Assembly (NCBI GenBank): GCA_946184925.1
Contig: CAMHHL010000013.1
Span: 1-39,918, forward strand
DNA length: 39,918 bases
Origin: an uncultured Clostridia bacterium
GTDB lineage: Bacteria; Bacillota; Clostridia; Oscillospirales; Acutalibacteraceae
Reading direction: 5' to 3'
Part shown: piece after piece, positions 1 to 8,596 of the stretch
How positions within the stretch are numbered: position 1 is the first letter of the stretch
Layout of the letters: every line of letters begins with the position of its first letter
Notes under the pieces: model-generated
What the model was told of the DNA's origin: nothing
The model's input: the letters and a program-made list of their open reading frames with translations, nothing else
Database searches by the model: none
Made by a program: the position numbers and the translations under genes

Positions 1-69
1 AAGCAAAAAACAATTTATATTCTCCGCTCAGTTTGCTGCTGCGCAGCAACGAGCTATGAGTAGCGAAAT

Positions 70-103
70 GCGCGCAAAGCGCGCCTTTCTTGTTAGAGGC
101 GCG
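70..103. repeat. GC-rich hairpin cluster upstream of the amylase gene
   Basis: GCGCGC at 70-75 and 79-84 pair around an AAA loop. The second arm can instead pair with AGGCGCG at 97-103 (CGCGCCT at 80-86), so two mutually exclusive hairpins are possible. A further 12-base palindrome, TGCTGCGCAGCA, lies near base 36-47. No gene is visible in 1-194 apart from the amylase promoter. The hairpins may be the terminator of a gene to the left or an intergenic repeat; nothing decides between these. Confidence 0.35.
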
Positions 104-125
104 AAAAATTGCAGACAACTTTTTG

Positions 126-154
126 TTGATTGCGAGGTTGATTTATTTTATAAT
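126..154 (+). promoter_or_regulatory. Sigma-A-type promoter of the amylase gene
   Basis: TTGATT at 126-131 and a perfect TATAAT at 149-154 are separated by 17 bases. The pair lies about 45 bases before the amylase start. A second TATAAT at 155-160 has no matching -35 box. No obvious catabolite-repression (cre) site is visible nearby. Confidence 0.6.
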
Positions 155-200
155 TATAATGATTTAGACTAGGCTTTTTGCCGAAAAAGGAGTTTTGAAA

Positions 201-3200
201 ATGAAAAAAGCACTGTCAATTCTGCTTTGCCTTACTGTTATCGTCAGCGCGGTGATATGCGCGGTTCCCGCAAACGCCGCAGACGCTCCCGAAAGCACAG
301 GCTACACACAGAAAACCGCGCTCAAGAATGCCGACGACTTCTCGTGGGATAATGCTTCGGTCTATTTTCTGCTAACCGACCGTTTCTACAACGGCAACAC
401 TTCCAACGACCATTCCTACGGCAGAGCGACTGATTCAAGCGGTCAGCCTATTTCAGGCTGGAACACCGCTCCCGGAACCTTCCACGGCGGCGACTTCGCC
501 GGAATCACCAAGAAGCTCGAGGAGGGCTATTTTGACAAGCTGGGCGTAAGCGCAATCTGGCTCTCGGCTCCATATGAGCAGATTCACGGCTATGTCACCC
601 CCGGCGGCGACAACGATTTTGCGCACTATTCCTACCACGGCTACTATGTCCTCGACTACACCGAGCCCGACCTGAACTTCGGCACCAAGGAAGAGTTCCG
701 CACCATGGTTGACACAGCCCACAAGCACGGCATCCGTGTGGTAATGGACATAGTTATGAACCATGCCGGCTACAACACAATTCAGGATATGTTCGAGTTC
801 AACTTCGGCAGCTTTAAGGACAAATCCGCAGCCCGGCAGTACATTCACCGAATTACCAACGTCAACAGTCTCCACGATACGGTCGATTACGAAAACGGCT
901 CCGCCGAGTGGGGCAGATGGTGGGGTGACAGCTGGGTGCGCAGCGGTCTGCCGGGTTATCACAACGACGGCGGCGGAGACCAGACTATGTGTCTCTCCGG
1001 GCTTCCCGACTTCCGCACCGAGTCCTCAGCGAGCGTAAGCATTCCGACCTTCCTACAGGAAAAATGGAAGAAGGAAGGCACATACAACTCCAAAATCAGC
1101 AAGTACGGCAGTTCCAACACCGTAACTGGCTATATATCAAGCTGGCTTGCCGACTGGGTAGAGACCTACGGCGTTGACGGCTTCCGCTGCGACACCGCCA
1201 AGCACGTTGAGTTCGCATCATGGAAAAAGCTCAAGACAAGCTGCGTCGAGGCTCTCAAAAAATGGCGTCAGAACAACCCCTCAAAGGCAGGCGCTAACTG
1301 GACTGACGACTTCTGGATGACCGGCGAGTGCTGGGGCTATCAGCTCGGCAACAGCGGCTACTATTCAGAGGGCGGATTCGATTCCATGATTAACTTCATG
1401 TTCTCGGGAAGCGGCGTTCCGGGCGTCAGCTCAATCGACGGAACCTATCAGAACTACGCTTCAACCATCAACACCCAGCAGGGCTTCAATTCACTTCTCT
1501 ATATCTCTTCTCACGACTCCAATCTCGCGAGGAACGACCTCGGATATCAAGGCTCGGCATTCCAGCTTATGCCGGGCGGAATTCAGATTTATTACGGCGA
1601 TGAGACCAACCGTCCGCTTGTCACGAGCATCGGCTTTGACGGCAACGGCGGCAGCGGCCACACTCTCCGAAGCGACATGAACTGGAGCTCAATTGACCAG
1701 GGACTTCTCGCTCACTGGCAGAAGGTCGGTCAGTTCAGGCGCAAGCACGTCTGCATCGGCGCCGGCGACCATCAGCTTATCTCGTCATATAATTCCTCAA
1801 CAGGCTACACCTTCTCCCGAAGCTATGACAACGGCGAGATGACCGACAGCATAATCGCCGTAATCGGCGCTCCCAAGAATACAAAAATCGCCGTTGACGT
1901 ATCCTCAATGTGGGGCGACGGAAAGACCGTCACCAACTTCTATGACGGCACAACCGCTGTTGTTAAAGACGGCAAGGCTGAATTCAACACCGGAGCCTAC
2001 GGAACAATCCTTATCGAAGGCCCCCAGTCAACGATTCACATGAGCCTAAAGGGCGCCTATTCGTTCTATGACAGCGAGAAGGTCACAGTCTCGCTCCGCG
2101 GCGCTGATTACGCCATGGCGTCCGTCAACGGCGGCACAGCGTTCAAGGTTGTCGACGGTCAGAGCTTTGATATCGGTGCCGGAATCGGTCTCGGAGAGGT
2201 ATTTAAGGTCAAGCTTACCGCGACAAACTCGGTTGAAACTCTCGACAAATCCTTCACCTTCAAGAAGAAGGACCCTAATGCGGTCACAACTATTTATTTT
2301 GACAACGCGTCCTACAACTGGAGCGAGGTCAACGCGTATATCTATGACGAAAGCGGAAGCGAGGTCAAGGCTAACGCCAAGTGGCCGGGCGAGGCGATGA
2401 AGCTCGACGCTCAGCTCGGACTGTATACCCTCGAGGTTGACGATGACCTAGTCAACGGACTTGTCATCTTCAACGCGGGACAGGGTTCTCCTAACCGCTA
2501 TCCGCAGGGCGACGGCGCAAAGGGACTCGAGATTAACGAGACAAATATGATTTTCCTCTCAGGCAACAATTGGGAACCCTACACCGGTCAGCACGGCGAG
2601 CCTGTAACCGAGCCCGACCCGTCCGAGATGACAACAATTTATTTTGATAATTCAACCTCGAATTTCAACACGCCATATGTATATTACTGGCGCGCGTCCA
2701 CCAACTCGGGCGAAAAAGCGTGGCCGGGACTTGCTATGACGAAGTACAAGGACAACATCTGGAAGGCGACGTTCCCCAAGGATTATGACATGTGCATCTT
2801 CTCCGACAGCGGAAAGGGACAGTCGGGCGATATTCAGATTTCCGGTACCAATCAGCTCTACAGCGGTTCCGCATGGAGCCCCTACGCTGACGCCGAAACC
2901 CAGCCTGCAACCCAAGCGCCTACACAAGCACCAACTCAGGCACCCACTCAGGCGCCCACGGCGAAGCCGACAACACCGACGCAGGCTCCCACAGCCGTAC
3001 CAACAAATCCGGGACCGACCGCTCCGATTCATTCTCAGGACTATATCCTGCTCGGCGACGTTAACTTTGACGGAGCGATAAACATCATGGACGTCACCGC
3101 GATTCAGAAGCATTTGGCGTATTCCAAAACTCTGACCGCCAAGGAACAGGCGGCGGCAGACTGCGATAACGATGGCTACATCTCAATTAAGGACGCCACT

Positions 3201-3659
3201 GTAATTCAGCTTTATATCGTCGGCTCAACCAAGCAGAAAACCAAGTGCGGAAGCTATATCTACTACGCGGATTCCACTCCCGGCGGTTCGGAGCCGACAG
3301 CCGCTCCGACACAGCTGCCTACTCAGGCACCCACACAAGCTTCCACTCAAGCACCGACACAAGCTCCGACCGAGCAGCCGACACAGGCTCCCACCGAAGC
3401 TTCCTCGGACTATATCTACTATAAGGACAACGAGAACTGGGGCAACATCAACGCCTATTTCTGGTCTGATGAAAACAAGACTATGATGAGCTGGCCGGGT
3501 ACTCCCATGGAGAAGATAGGAGACAATATCTACAGGTACGAAATACCTTCCGGCGCCACATGGGTAATCTTTAACGGCGGCAACCGCAAGACTGCCGACC
3601 TCAAGATTCCCGGAGTGAATCAGATTCATGACAACGGCTGGATGCCTTATTCGGAGTAA
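201..3659 (+). CDS. Secreted GH13 alpha-amylase with three CBM26 modules and an internal dockerin
   Basis: Hydrolyses alpha-1,4-glucan links in starch outside the cell. From the chosen ATG there is a signal peptide (residues 1-28, ending ANA), then a GH13 barrel. Region I has DIVMNH near 182. The nucleophile Asp is near 331 in GFRCDTAKH, the acid/base Glu near 376 in TGECWG, and the third Asp near 439 in SSHDS. After a beta-rich and an Ig-like stretch come two CBM26 starch-binding modules (about 694-795 and 809-897, each with the W-P-G motif) and a Thr-Gln-Ala-Pro linker. A type I dockerin follows (about 950-1011, two calcium loops with DxNxDG and DxDNDG patterns), then a second linker and a third CBM26 (1070-1152). 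A TTG at 195 is also in frame, but GGAG at 189-192 is 8 bases from ATG 201 and only 2 from the TTG. A dockerin inside the chain rather than at its end is unusual. Family assignment is secure; the substrate is inferred from GH13 plus CBM26. Confidence 0.95.
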   Translation: MKKALSILLCLTVIVSAVICAVPANAADAPESTGYTQKTALKNADDFSWDNASVYFLLTDRFYNGNTSNDHSYGRATDSSGQPISGWNTAPGTFHGGDFAGITKKLEEGYFDKLGVSAIWLSAPYEQIHGYVTPGGDNDFAHYSYHGYYVLDYTEPDLNFGTKEEFRTMVDTAHKHGIRVVMDIVMNHAGYNTIQDMFEFNFGSFKDKSAARQYIHRITNVNSLHDTVDYENGSAEWGRWWGDSWVRSGLPGYHNDGGGDQTMCLSGLPDFRTESSASVSIPTFLQEKWKKEGTYNSKISKYGSSNTVTGYISSWLADWVETYGVDGFRCDTAKHVEFASWKKLKTSCVEALKKWRQNNPSKAGANWTDDFWMTGECWGYQLGNSGYYSEGGFDSMINFMFSGSGVPGVSSIDGTYQNYASTINTQQGFNSLLYISSHDSNLARNDLGYQGSAFQLMPGGIQIYYGDETNRPLVTSIGFDGNGGSGHTLRSDMNWSSIDQGLLAHWQKVGQFRRKHVCIGAGDHQLISSYNSSTGYTFSRSYDNGEMTDSIIAVIGAPKNTKIAVDVSSMWGDGKTVTNFYDGTTAVVKDGKAEFNTGAYGTILIEGPQSTIHMSLKGAYSFYDSEKVTVSLRGADYAMASVNGGTAFKVVDGQSFDIGAGIGLGEVFKVKLTATNSVETLDKSFTFKKKDPNAVTTIYFDNASYNWSEVNAYIYDESGSEVKANAKWPGEAMKLDAQLGLYTLEVDDDLVNGLVIFNAGQGSPNRYPQGDGAKGLEINETNMIFLSGNNWEPYTGQHGEPVTEPDPSEMTTIYFDNSTSNFNTPYVYYWRASTNSGEKAWPGLAMTKYKDNIWKATFPKDYDMCIFSDSGKGQSGDIQISGTNQLYSGSAWSPYADAETQPATQAPTQAPTQAPTQAPTAKPTTPTQAPTAVPTNPGPTAPIHSQDYILLGDVNFDGAINIMDVTAIQKHLAYSKTLTAKEQAAADCDNDGYISIKDATVIQLYIVGSTKQKTKCGSYIYYADSTPGGSEPTAAPTQLPTQAPTQASTQAPTQAPTEQPTQAPTEASSDYIYYKDNENWGNINAYFWSDENKTMMSWPGTPMEKIGDNIYRYEIPSGATWVIFNGGNRKTADLKIPGVNQIHDNGWMPYSE
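2902..3022 (+). repeat. Thr-Gln-Ala-Pro linker repeat, first block
   Basis: This block encodes tandem TQAP units and related Thr/Pro-rich sequence between the second CBM26 and the dockerin of the amylase. A second block at about 3298-3408 separates the dockerin from the last CBM26. Such low-complexity linkers are typical of dockerin and cellulosome enzymes and can vary in copy number. Confidence 0.8.
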
Positions 3660-3677
3660 TACATCATAGAATCAAGC

Positions 3678-3706
3678 AAGAGGCTGACGTCGCGTCAGCC
3701 TCTTTT
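3678..3706 (+). terminator. Intrinsic terminator of the amylase gene
   Basis: A perfect 12-bp stem (3678-3689 with 3693-3704) and a TCG loop end in a short T tract. It lies between the two convergent genes. The reverse strand lacks a good T tract, so it mainly serves the amylase. Confidence 0.85.
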
Positions 3707-3753
3707 ACATCAAGTGAATTAATATAAATAATAATAGAGCGCGGGAAATGTTC

Positions 3754-5193
3754 TTATTGCAGTCCGACCAGAAATCTTTGAATAGCGGTTGCGTCCATTA
3801 CGTCGATAACTCCGTCATCATTGAAGTCGGCGAGCCCAAGTTGTAAATTGTCGAAGCTTTCAAGAGCGACAATGTATCTCTGAATCGCTGTCGCGTCCGC
3901 GACTGTCAGCTCTCCGTCTCTGTCAACGTCACCGTGCGTATAGAACACATCCCTGAATACACTCAGAGAGGGGAGAGCCTTTCCCTGCGCATCGAAGAAA
4001 GCCTGATTGTCAACCGAAGAGCCCCCGTACCATTTTCCGGCATTGTCGGGGTCATATTCCGCCGAGTATGACGACGCCCAGCCGCAGCCGTATTTTTCCC
4101 AAACGGCGCTGTTCTTTTTCCATTGTTCCGTTAGCGCGTTGCCGCTGAGCCCGGTTGTGTCTCCGACGGTAATCCAAGCGCCTTCCCAGTAGAACATACC
4201 GAGCCCTTTGCCGTCCGGAACATTGTTGACCGCGTTCATAACGGCTCTGACCTCCTCCGCCTGACCGTCGGGCGAGTAATCCCACAGCATGTCCGGTGCG
4301 TCGCTTCCGGAGCCTTCGCTGATGAGATTCCCGAAACCGTCGGTGTCGCCGAGAGTATAGGGATATGAAGTTTCGGCAACCATGGTGTATTTTCCGTAGG
4401 TTTTTGAGATGTGCGTGAATACCTCGGTGAGGTTTTCAAGACTGCCGTGAATATTCGGATAATATGAGCTTGCGAACACGTCATAATCAACCTTGTGCTC
4501 GTCGAGCAGCTTTGCGTACCATTTCATGGTGTCCGCGTTGTTCGGGTTGGTGAAGTGAACAGCGACGAGGCAATTTGAATCGAACTCCCTGACCGCCTCG
4601 CTTCCTGCCGAGAAAATCTGCGGAAAGGTATCGTAGTTGCTTTCTCCGGCAATTCCGGAGTTTGTTTCATTGCCTACCTGAACCATTCCGACGTCAGCTC
4701 CTGCCGCCTTTATAGTCTTGAGCGAGCTGAGCGTGAATTCCTTCACAGCCGTACATTTTTGCGCGAGCGTCAGCTGTGCCCATGCCTTGGGAGCTTTCTG
4801 CGCCGCCGGGTCAGCCCAGAAGTCTGAATAATGGAAATCGACAAGCAGCTTCATTCCGTACTGCGCGGCTCTCCTGCCGATTGTCGCCGCGGCGTTTACG
4901 TCGCAGTTACCGCCGCCGTAGCCGTTACCGGCGGAGTTATACGGGTCGTTCCATACCCTCACCCTGATGTAGTTTACTCCGTTTCTCGCGAGGATTCTGA
5001 AAAGCTCGTTGCGATTGCCGTTCTTGTCGGCGAAGCTTACCCCTGCTTTTTCCAGCGAGAGCACGGACGAAACGTCCATACCTCTGATGAAATCCGGGTT
5101 ATTGAACTTGATTTTTTCTGTCTTTCCCTCAGCTGTAAAACCGAGGCAGAGAACGAGGATAACCGACAGTAAAACAGCGCAGACTTTTTTCAT
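3754..5193 (-). CDS. Secreted GH53 endo-beta-1,4-galactanase with C-terminal dockerin
   Basis: Cleaves beta-1,4-galactan side chains of pectin (arabinogalactan type I) outside the cell. The 479-residue protein has a short hydrophobic signal peptide (about 1-23) and then the GH53 fold beginning FIRGMDVSSV. The likely acid/base is Glu176 in VGNETNSG, and the likely nucleophile is Glu274 in VAETSYPYT. The last 60 residues are a type I dockerin with two calcium loops (DVDRDG and DFNDDG), each followed by the helix motif DATAIQ. The start is well supported: AAGGAG lies 8 bases upstream on the minus strand. The gene converges on the amylase, and both products carry dockerins with similar helix residues, so they probably dock on the same scaffold. 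Family assignment is firm; binding to a shared scaffold is inference. Confidence 0.94.
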   Translation of the reverse strand: MKKVCAVLLSVILVLCLGFTAEGKTEKIKFNNPDFIRGMDVSSVLSLEKAGVSFADKNGNRNELFRILARNGVNYIRVRVWNDPYNSAGNGYGGGNCDVNAAATIGRRAAQYGMKLLVDFHYSDFWADPAAQKAPKAWAQLTLAQKCTAVKEFTLSSLKTIKAAGADVGMVQVGNETNSGIAGESNYDTFPQIFSAGSEAVREFDSNCLVAVHFTNPNNADTMKWYAKLLDEHKVDYDVFASSYYPNIHGSLENLTEVFTHISKTYGKYTMVAETSYPYTLGDTDGFGNLISEGSGSDAPDMLWDYSPDGQAEEVRAVMNAVNNVPDGKGLGMFYWEGAWITVGDTTGLSGNALTEQWKKNSAVWEKYGCGWASSYSAEYDPDNAGKWYGGSSVDNQAFFDAQGKALPSLSVFRDVFYTHGDVDRDGELTVADATAIQRYIVALESFDNLQLGLADFNDDGVIDVMDATAIQRFLVGLQ

Positions 5194-5221
5194 AACAATT
5201 CGCTCCTTTTCTTATGAGCTA

Positions 5222-5251
5222 ATTATATCACAGCGCCGGGTGTTTTCACAA
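5222..5251 (-). promoter_or_regulatory. Promoter of the GH53 gene
   Basis: Read on the minus strand, TTGTGA (5246-5251) and TATAAT (5222-5227) are 18 bases apart, about 30 bases before the start codon. It is back to back with the promoter of the pyruvyl-transferase-like gene at 5277-5305. Confidence 0.55.
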
Positions 5252-5276
5252 GATGAAATATTTTTTAATATACGGC

Positions 5277-5305
5277 TTTACAAACGGCGTCTATTCTATT
5301 AAAAT
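5277..5305 (+). promoter_or_regulatory. Promoter of the first pyruvyl-transferase-like gene
   Basis: TTTACA (5277-5282) and TAAAAT (5300-5305) are 17 bases apart. The -10 box ends 31 bases before the ATG at 5337. Confidence 0.5.
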
Positions 5306-5336
5306 TATAGTCAGAAAAACTGATAAAGAGGTAGCT

Positions 5337-6629
5337 ATGAAATTCGGAATACTCTTCAACAAAAGTAATATGAACATCGGCGACGATATCCAGGCGTATG
5401 CCACCGGAAGATTCCTTCCGCGGATTGATTATTTCATCGACCGCGAGACGCTCGACAACTTCAAAACCGACAACGGCGAGCCTGTCGCGGTGATTATGAA
5501 CGCGTGGTATATGTGGAAAAAATGGAACTGGCCGCCGTCCGAATACATCTATCCGCTCATGCTCGGATTCCATTACGCAGATCATCAGCTCGCTAACCAG
5601 TGGTACGGCTCGCCGATGAAGTATGAGTTTCTCGAGGGGCTCGGCGGCGACTGGCTCAGGGCTTATTCGCCCGTTGGCTGCCGCGATATGTTTACGCTCT
5701 CAAATCTAAAAAAGCTCGGTATCGACTCCTATTTCAGCGGTTGCATCACCATGACGCTCCCCAAAATGCCCGAAACAGCCGACAAGGGCAGCTATATCTG
5801 CGTTGTCGATGTTGTGAAAAAGGTCAAGACGAAGCTTCACGAGCAGCTTGATGATAAAATCGAAATCCGCGAGATTTCTCATCTCCGCGAGCGTGACGAA
5901 AACCTGTCGTGGGACGAGCGCAAGCGTATGGTTGAGGAGCTCCTGACGGTGTATCAAAATGCTCGCTGCGTTGTAACGCGCCGGCTTCACTGCGCTCTGC
6001 CGTGCCTTGCGATGGGCGTTCCGGTTCTGCTCGTCAGGGGAGATGAGGACGACACACGCTTCGACCCCTACTACGATTTGCTTCACTATTGCCCTGTCGA
6101 CGATTTGCTCGGGGATAACTGCTCCTATGATTACCTCGCGCCTCCGCCGAACAAGCCGGATTTTGAGCAGTACCGCGACAGCATCATCAAGACTGTCACC
6201 GGCTTTGTGGACGAGGCTTCAAAAATAACAGAAAAAGCCGACGCGCTCAGAAAGACTACCTACACTCCCGATGAGCTCACCGCATGGCGCCATGACGTCA
6301 TGAAAAGCGCTCTCGACACATGGCTTGACGACGACCACCGAAAGCACGAGGTTGAGGTTGAGCGCAAGCGCGAGCTCAGAGAAATAAGCTCCGCTCTGAA
6401 AAAAGCGAACTCAACCCTCGAGCGCAAGGCGCTCAGGATTGATGAGCTCAAGGAGAAAATCAACGAAAAGAACGGCAAAATCTACGCACTCAGGGACGAA
6501 AAAAAGGCTCTCGAGGACAAGCTCAAAGCCCTTGAAGACAGCCTGAAAACGACTCAGTCTGAGCTTGAAACGCTCAGAAACGAGCCGCTCACCAAAACAA
6601 TCGGAAGAAAGCTAAGAAAAGATAAATAA
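5337..6629 (+). CDS. Polysaccharide pyruvyl transferase-like protein 1 with coiled-coil tail
   Basis: Resembles the polysaccharide pyruvyl transferase family, whose known members transfer pyruvate from PEP to sugars of cell-wall or exported polymers. The 430-residue protein opens with a glycosyltransferase-B-like start (NIGDDIQAYAT). Family-like blocks follow, including SPVGCRDMFT, FSGCITMTLP and RRLHCALPCLAMGVPV. From about residue 345 the chain is highly charged with heptad-like Leu/Lys/Glu spacing, a predicted coiled coil of about 80 residues. There is no signal peptide or membrane segment, so it is cytosolic. An upstream ATG at 5253 is in frame, but GAGG at 5328-5331 and alignment with the two paralogues (10114 and 11431) fix the start at 5337. 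It is the first gene of an apparent operon with the next two genes (gaps of 11 and -4 bases). The exact substrate is unknown; I cannot show that catalytic residues are intact. Confidence 0.8.
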   Translation: MKFGILFNKSNMNIGDDIQAYATGRFLPRIDYFIDRETLDNFKTDNGEPVAVIMNAWYMWKKWNWPPSEYIYPLMLGFHYADHQLANQWYGSPMKYEFLEGLGGDWLRAYSPVGCRDMFTLSNLKKLGIDSYFSGCITMTLPKMPETADKGSYICVVDVVKKVKTKLHEQLDDKIEIREISHLRERDENLSWDERKRMVEELLTVYQNARCVVTRRLHCALPCLAMGVPVLLVRGDEDDTRFDPYYDLLHYCPVDDLLGDNCSYDYLAPPPNKPDFEQYRDSIIKTVTGFVDEASKITEKADALRKTTYTPDELTAWRHDVMKSALDTWLDDDHRKHEVEVERKRELREISSALKKANSTLERKALRIDELKEKINEKNGKIYALRDEKKALEDKLKALEDSLKTTQSELETLRNEPLTKTIGRKLRKDK

Positions 6630-6640
6630 GGAGGTGCGCT

Positions 6641-8596
6641 ATGCCTGAATATTACAAGGAAGCGTTAAAGCTCGCCCAAAAAGAATACAGAAGCTGCGTC
6701 GCGAAGGGTGAATCTCCCTGCCTTCCGGTGCTTGATGATTTCCTTCCCAAGGAGAAGACCTCAACGGGAATCGACATCGGTCTTGTACAGGTTCCGGCTG
6801 AATTCATCGTCGGCACAAAGACGCGCGGACGCGTGAGTGCTTTTGCCCCGAATTTTATGCCCATCATGGAAGAGGGCACCGAGTTTTCCGCCAAGTGGAA
6901 AAATCTCGCCGAGGCTCACGTCACCGAGGGGATCCGTGACCCGATTAAGGCGTATGAATACATGAACCGCTACTACGTCGAGGAGGGCAACAAGCGCGTC
7001 AGCGTGCTCAAATACTTCGGCGCGGTTACAATCGCCGCTGAGGTTATCCGCATCCTTCCCGAGAAAACCGACGACGAGCAGGTTGAGCTCTACTATGAAT
7101 TTCTCAACTTCAACAAGCTCAGCAAGATTAACTTCATAGAATTTTCCACCAAGGGCGCATACGACGAGCTGCAAAAGCTTCTCGGCATCAAGCCCGGCGT
7201 CGAGTGGACGGAGGACGACCGCACGCGCTTCTCCGGCGTTTATTACTATTTTAAGCAGGCATATATCGCAAACGGCGGCGCAAAGCTCAATTCAACCGTC
7301 GGCGACGCCATGCTCAGATACATGAAGGTTTACGGCTTTGACAGCCTGAGCGAGTCCGACACCGATGAAATCAAGAAGAATCTCAGCAAGATGTGGGAGG
7401 ACGTCGCGCTTCAGTCGGCGGAGGAGCCGATAAAGCTCCAGCTTGACCCGACCGACGAAAAGAAGGCAAGCCTCATCACCAAGGTGCTCAATCCGATTAC
7501 ACCGTCCGTGCTCAAGGTTGCGTTTCTCTATGACGGAACTCCGGAGCGCTCCGGCTGGGTTCTCGGTCACGAGAAGGGCAGGCTCCATGTTCAGAAGGTT
7601 TTTGACGGCAAAATCGAGACTCGCGCCTACACAAACGCAATGGACAATCCGCAGGAGACAATCAAAAAGGCAATCAGTGACGGCAATACCCTGATTTTCA
7701 CAACCACGCCCAGACTTCTGCCGGTCAGCCTGAGAGCTGCTGTCGAGCACCCGGAGGTCTATATCTTCAACTGTTCCGTCAACAAATCACACCGCTATAT
7801 CCGCAGCTATTACGCGCGCATGTATGAGGCAAAGTTTGTCCTCGGCGCTATCGCCGGCTCTCTCTCCGACAACGGAAAGCTCGGTTACGTCTGCGACTAT
7901 CCGATTTACGGCCAGATTGCCGGAATCAACGCCTTTGCGCTCGGAGCCCAGATGGTCAATCCCCGCTCCAAAATCCACCTCGAGTGGTCAGCTGTCAAGG
8001 GCGCCAACGACGCGGCGCGCGCGCTGGTAGACAAGGGGATAAGCTTCATTTCAACTCAGGACACCGCACGTTTTCTCGAGGATAACCGCGAGAACTTCGG
8101 GCTTTCTTATATTCACCGCGAGGAGCGCGTCCTGCTTGCGAATCCCATTTGGATTTGGGGCAGATATTATGAGGAAATCCTCAAGCGCGTATTCAACAAG
8201 ACCTTAATCGCCGAGTACGAGAGCAGCAACAAGGCGCTGAACTATTACTGGGGCTTTTCAGCCGGAGTAATCGACGTTGTCTACGGCAATCTGCTCAGCC
8301 CGGCTTCAATCAGACTTGGTGACTTTATCAAGGAGAGCATAATTCAAAACGTCTGTATTCCGTTTCTCACTCCGCTGAGAACCCAGTCCGGTGAGATTAT
8401 CACCGGCGACGAGGAAAAATCTCTCAGCCTTGAGCAGATTGTTGAGATGGATTACCTTGTTGAGAATGTTGTCGGCGATATTCCGAAGTACGAATCCATG
8501 ACGCCTATGGGTCAGGCGACTGTCGATATGGCAGGAATAGAAAAATCCCAGGATATCTCTGAGGAAAAAACCGCGAAAGCCGGTGACGCGGAATGA
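6641..8596 (+). CDS. Cytosolic ParB-like / BMP-family (nucleoside-binding-like) fusion protein
   Basis: 651 residues with no signal peptide, lipobox or membrane segment. Residues about 45-140 resemble a ParB/sulfiredoxin N-terminal domain. EGIRDPI near 96-102 leads to YYVEEGNKRVSVLKYFG, with a GNKR at 116-119 where ParB proteins carry GxxR, then strand AEVIRIL. Residues about 290-575 resemble the BMP/Med/PnrA family of periplasmic-binding folds, which in known cases bind purine nucleosides for ABC import. Supporting blocks are KVAFLYDG, a segment like AKFVLGAIAGSLS, and NGKLGYVCDYPIYGQIAGINAF. Known BMP proteins are exported lipoproteins, so a cytosolic copy suggests sensing rather than transport. 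AAGGAGG (6628-6634) overlaps the stop of the upstream gene and is 6 bases from the ATG, so it is cotranscribed with it. It overlaps the phosphoesterase by 4 bases. The fold calls are by eye; ligand and function are unknown. Confidence 0.72.
   Translation: MPEYYKEALKLAQKEYRSCVAKGESPCLPVLDDFLPKEKTSTGIDIGLVQVPAEFIVGTKTRGRVSAFAPNFMPIMEEGTEFSAKWKNLAEAHVTEGIRDPIKAYEYMNRYYVEEGNKRVSVLKYFGAVTIAAEVIRILPEKTDDEQVELYYEFLNFNKLSKINFIEFSTKGAYDELQKLLGIKPGVEWTEDDRTRFSGVYYYFKQAYIANGGAKLNSTVGDAMLRYMKVYGFDSLSESDTDEIKKNLSKMWEDVALQSAEEPIKLQLDPTDEKKASLITKVLNPITPSVLKVAFLYDGTPERSGWVLGHEKGRLHVQKVFDGKIETRAYTNAMDNPQETIKKAISDGNTLIFTTTPRLLPVSLRAAVEHPEVYIFNCSVNKSHRYIRSYYARMYEAKFVLGAIAGSLSDNGKLGYVCDYPIYGQIAGINAFALGAQMVNPRSKIHLEWSAVKGANDAARALVDKGISFISTQDTARFLEDNRENFGLSYIHREERVLLANPIWIWGRYYEEILKRVFNKTLIAEYESSNKALNYYWGFSAGVIDVVYGNLLSPASIRLGDFIKESIIQNVCIPFLTPLRTQSGEIITGDEEKSLSLEQIVEMDYLVENVVGDIPKYESMTPMGQATVDMAGIEKSQDISEEKTAKAGDAE

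Noticed and set aside
453..962. 169-codon minus-strand frame inside the amylase gene
   Set aside because: It lies entirely over the conserved GH13 catalytic region, with no RBS and no recognisable protein.
2902..3408. Repeated units resembling a CRISPR-like array
   Set aside because: The repeats are 12-base Thr-Gln-Ala-Pro codon units within an open frame, that is, protein linkers, not spaced palindromic repeats.
5253..5336. Longer N-terminus for the first pyruvyl-transferase-like protein
   Set aside because: The extension has no counterpart in the paralogues and would begin upstream of the predicted promoter; an RBS supports ATG 5337.
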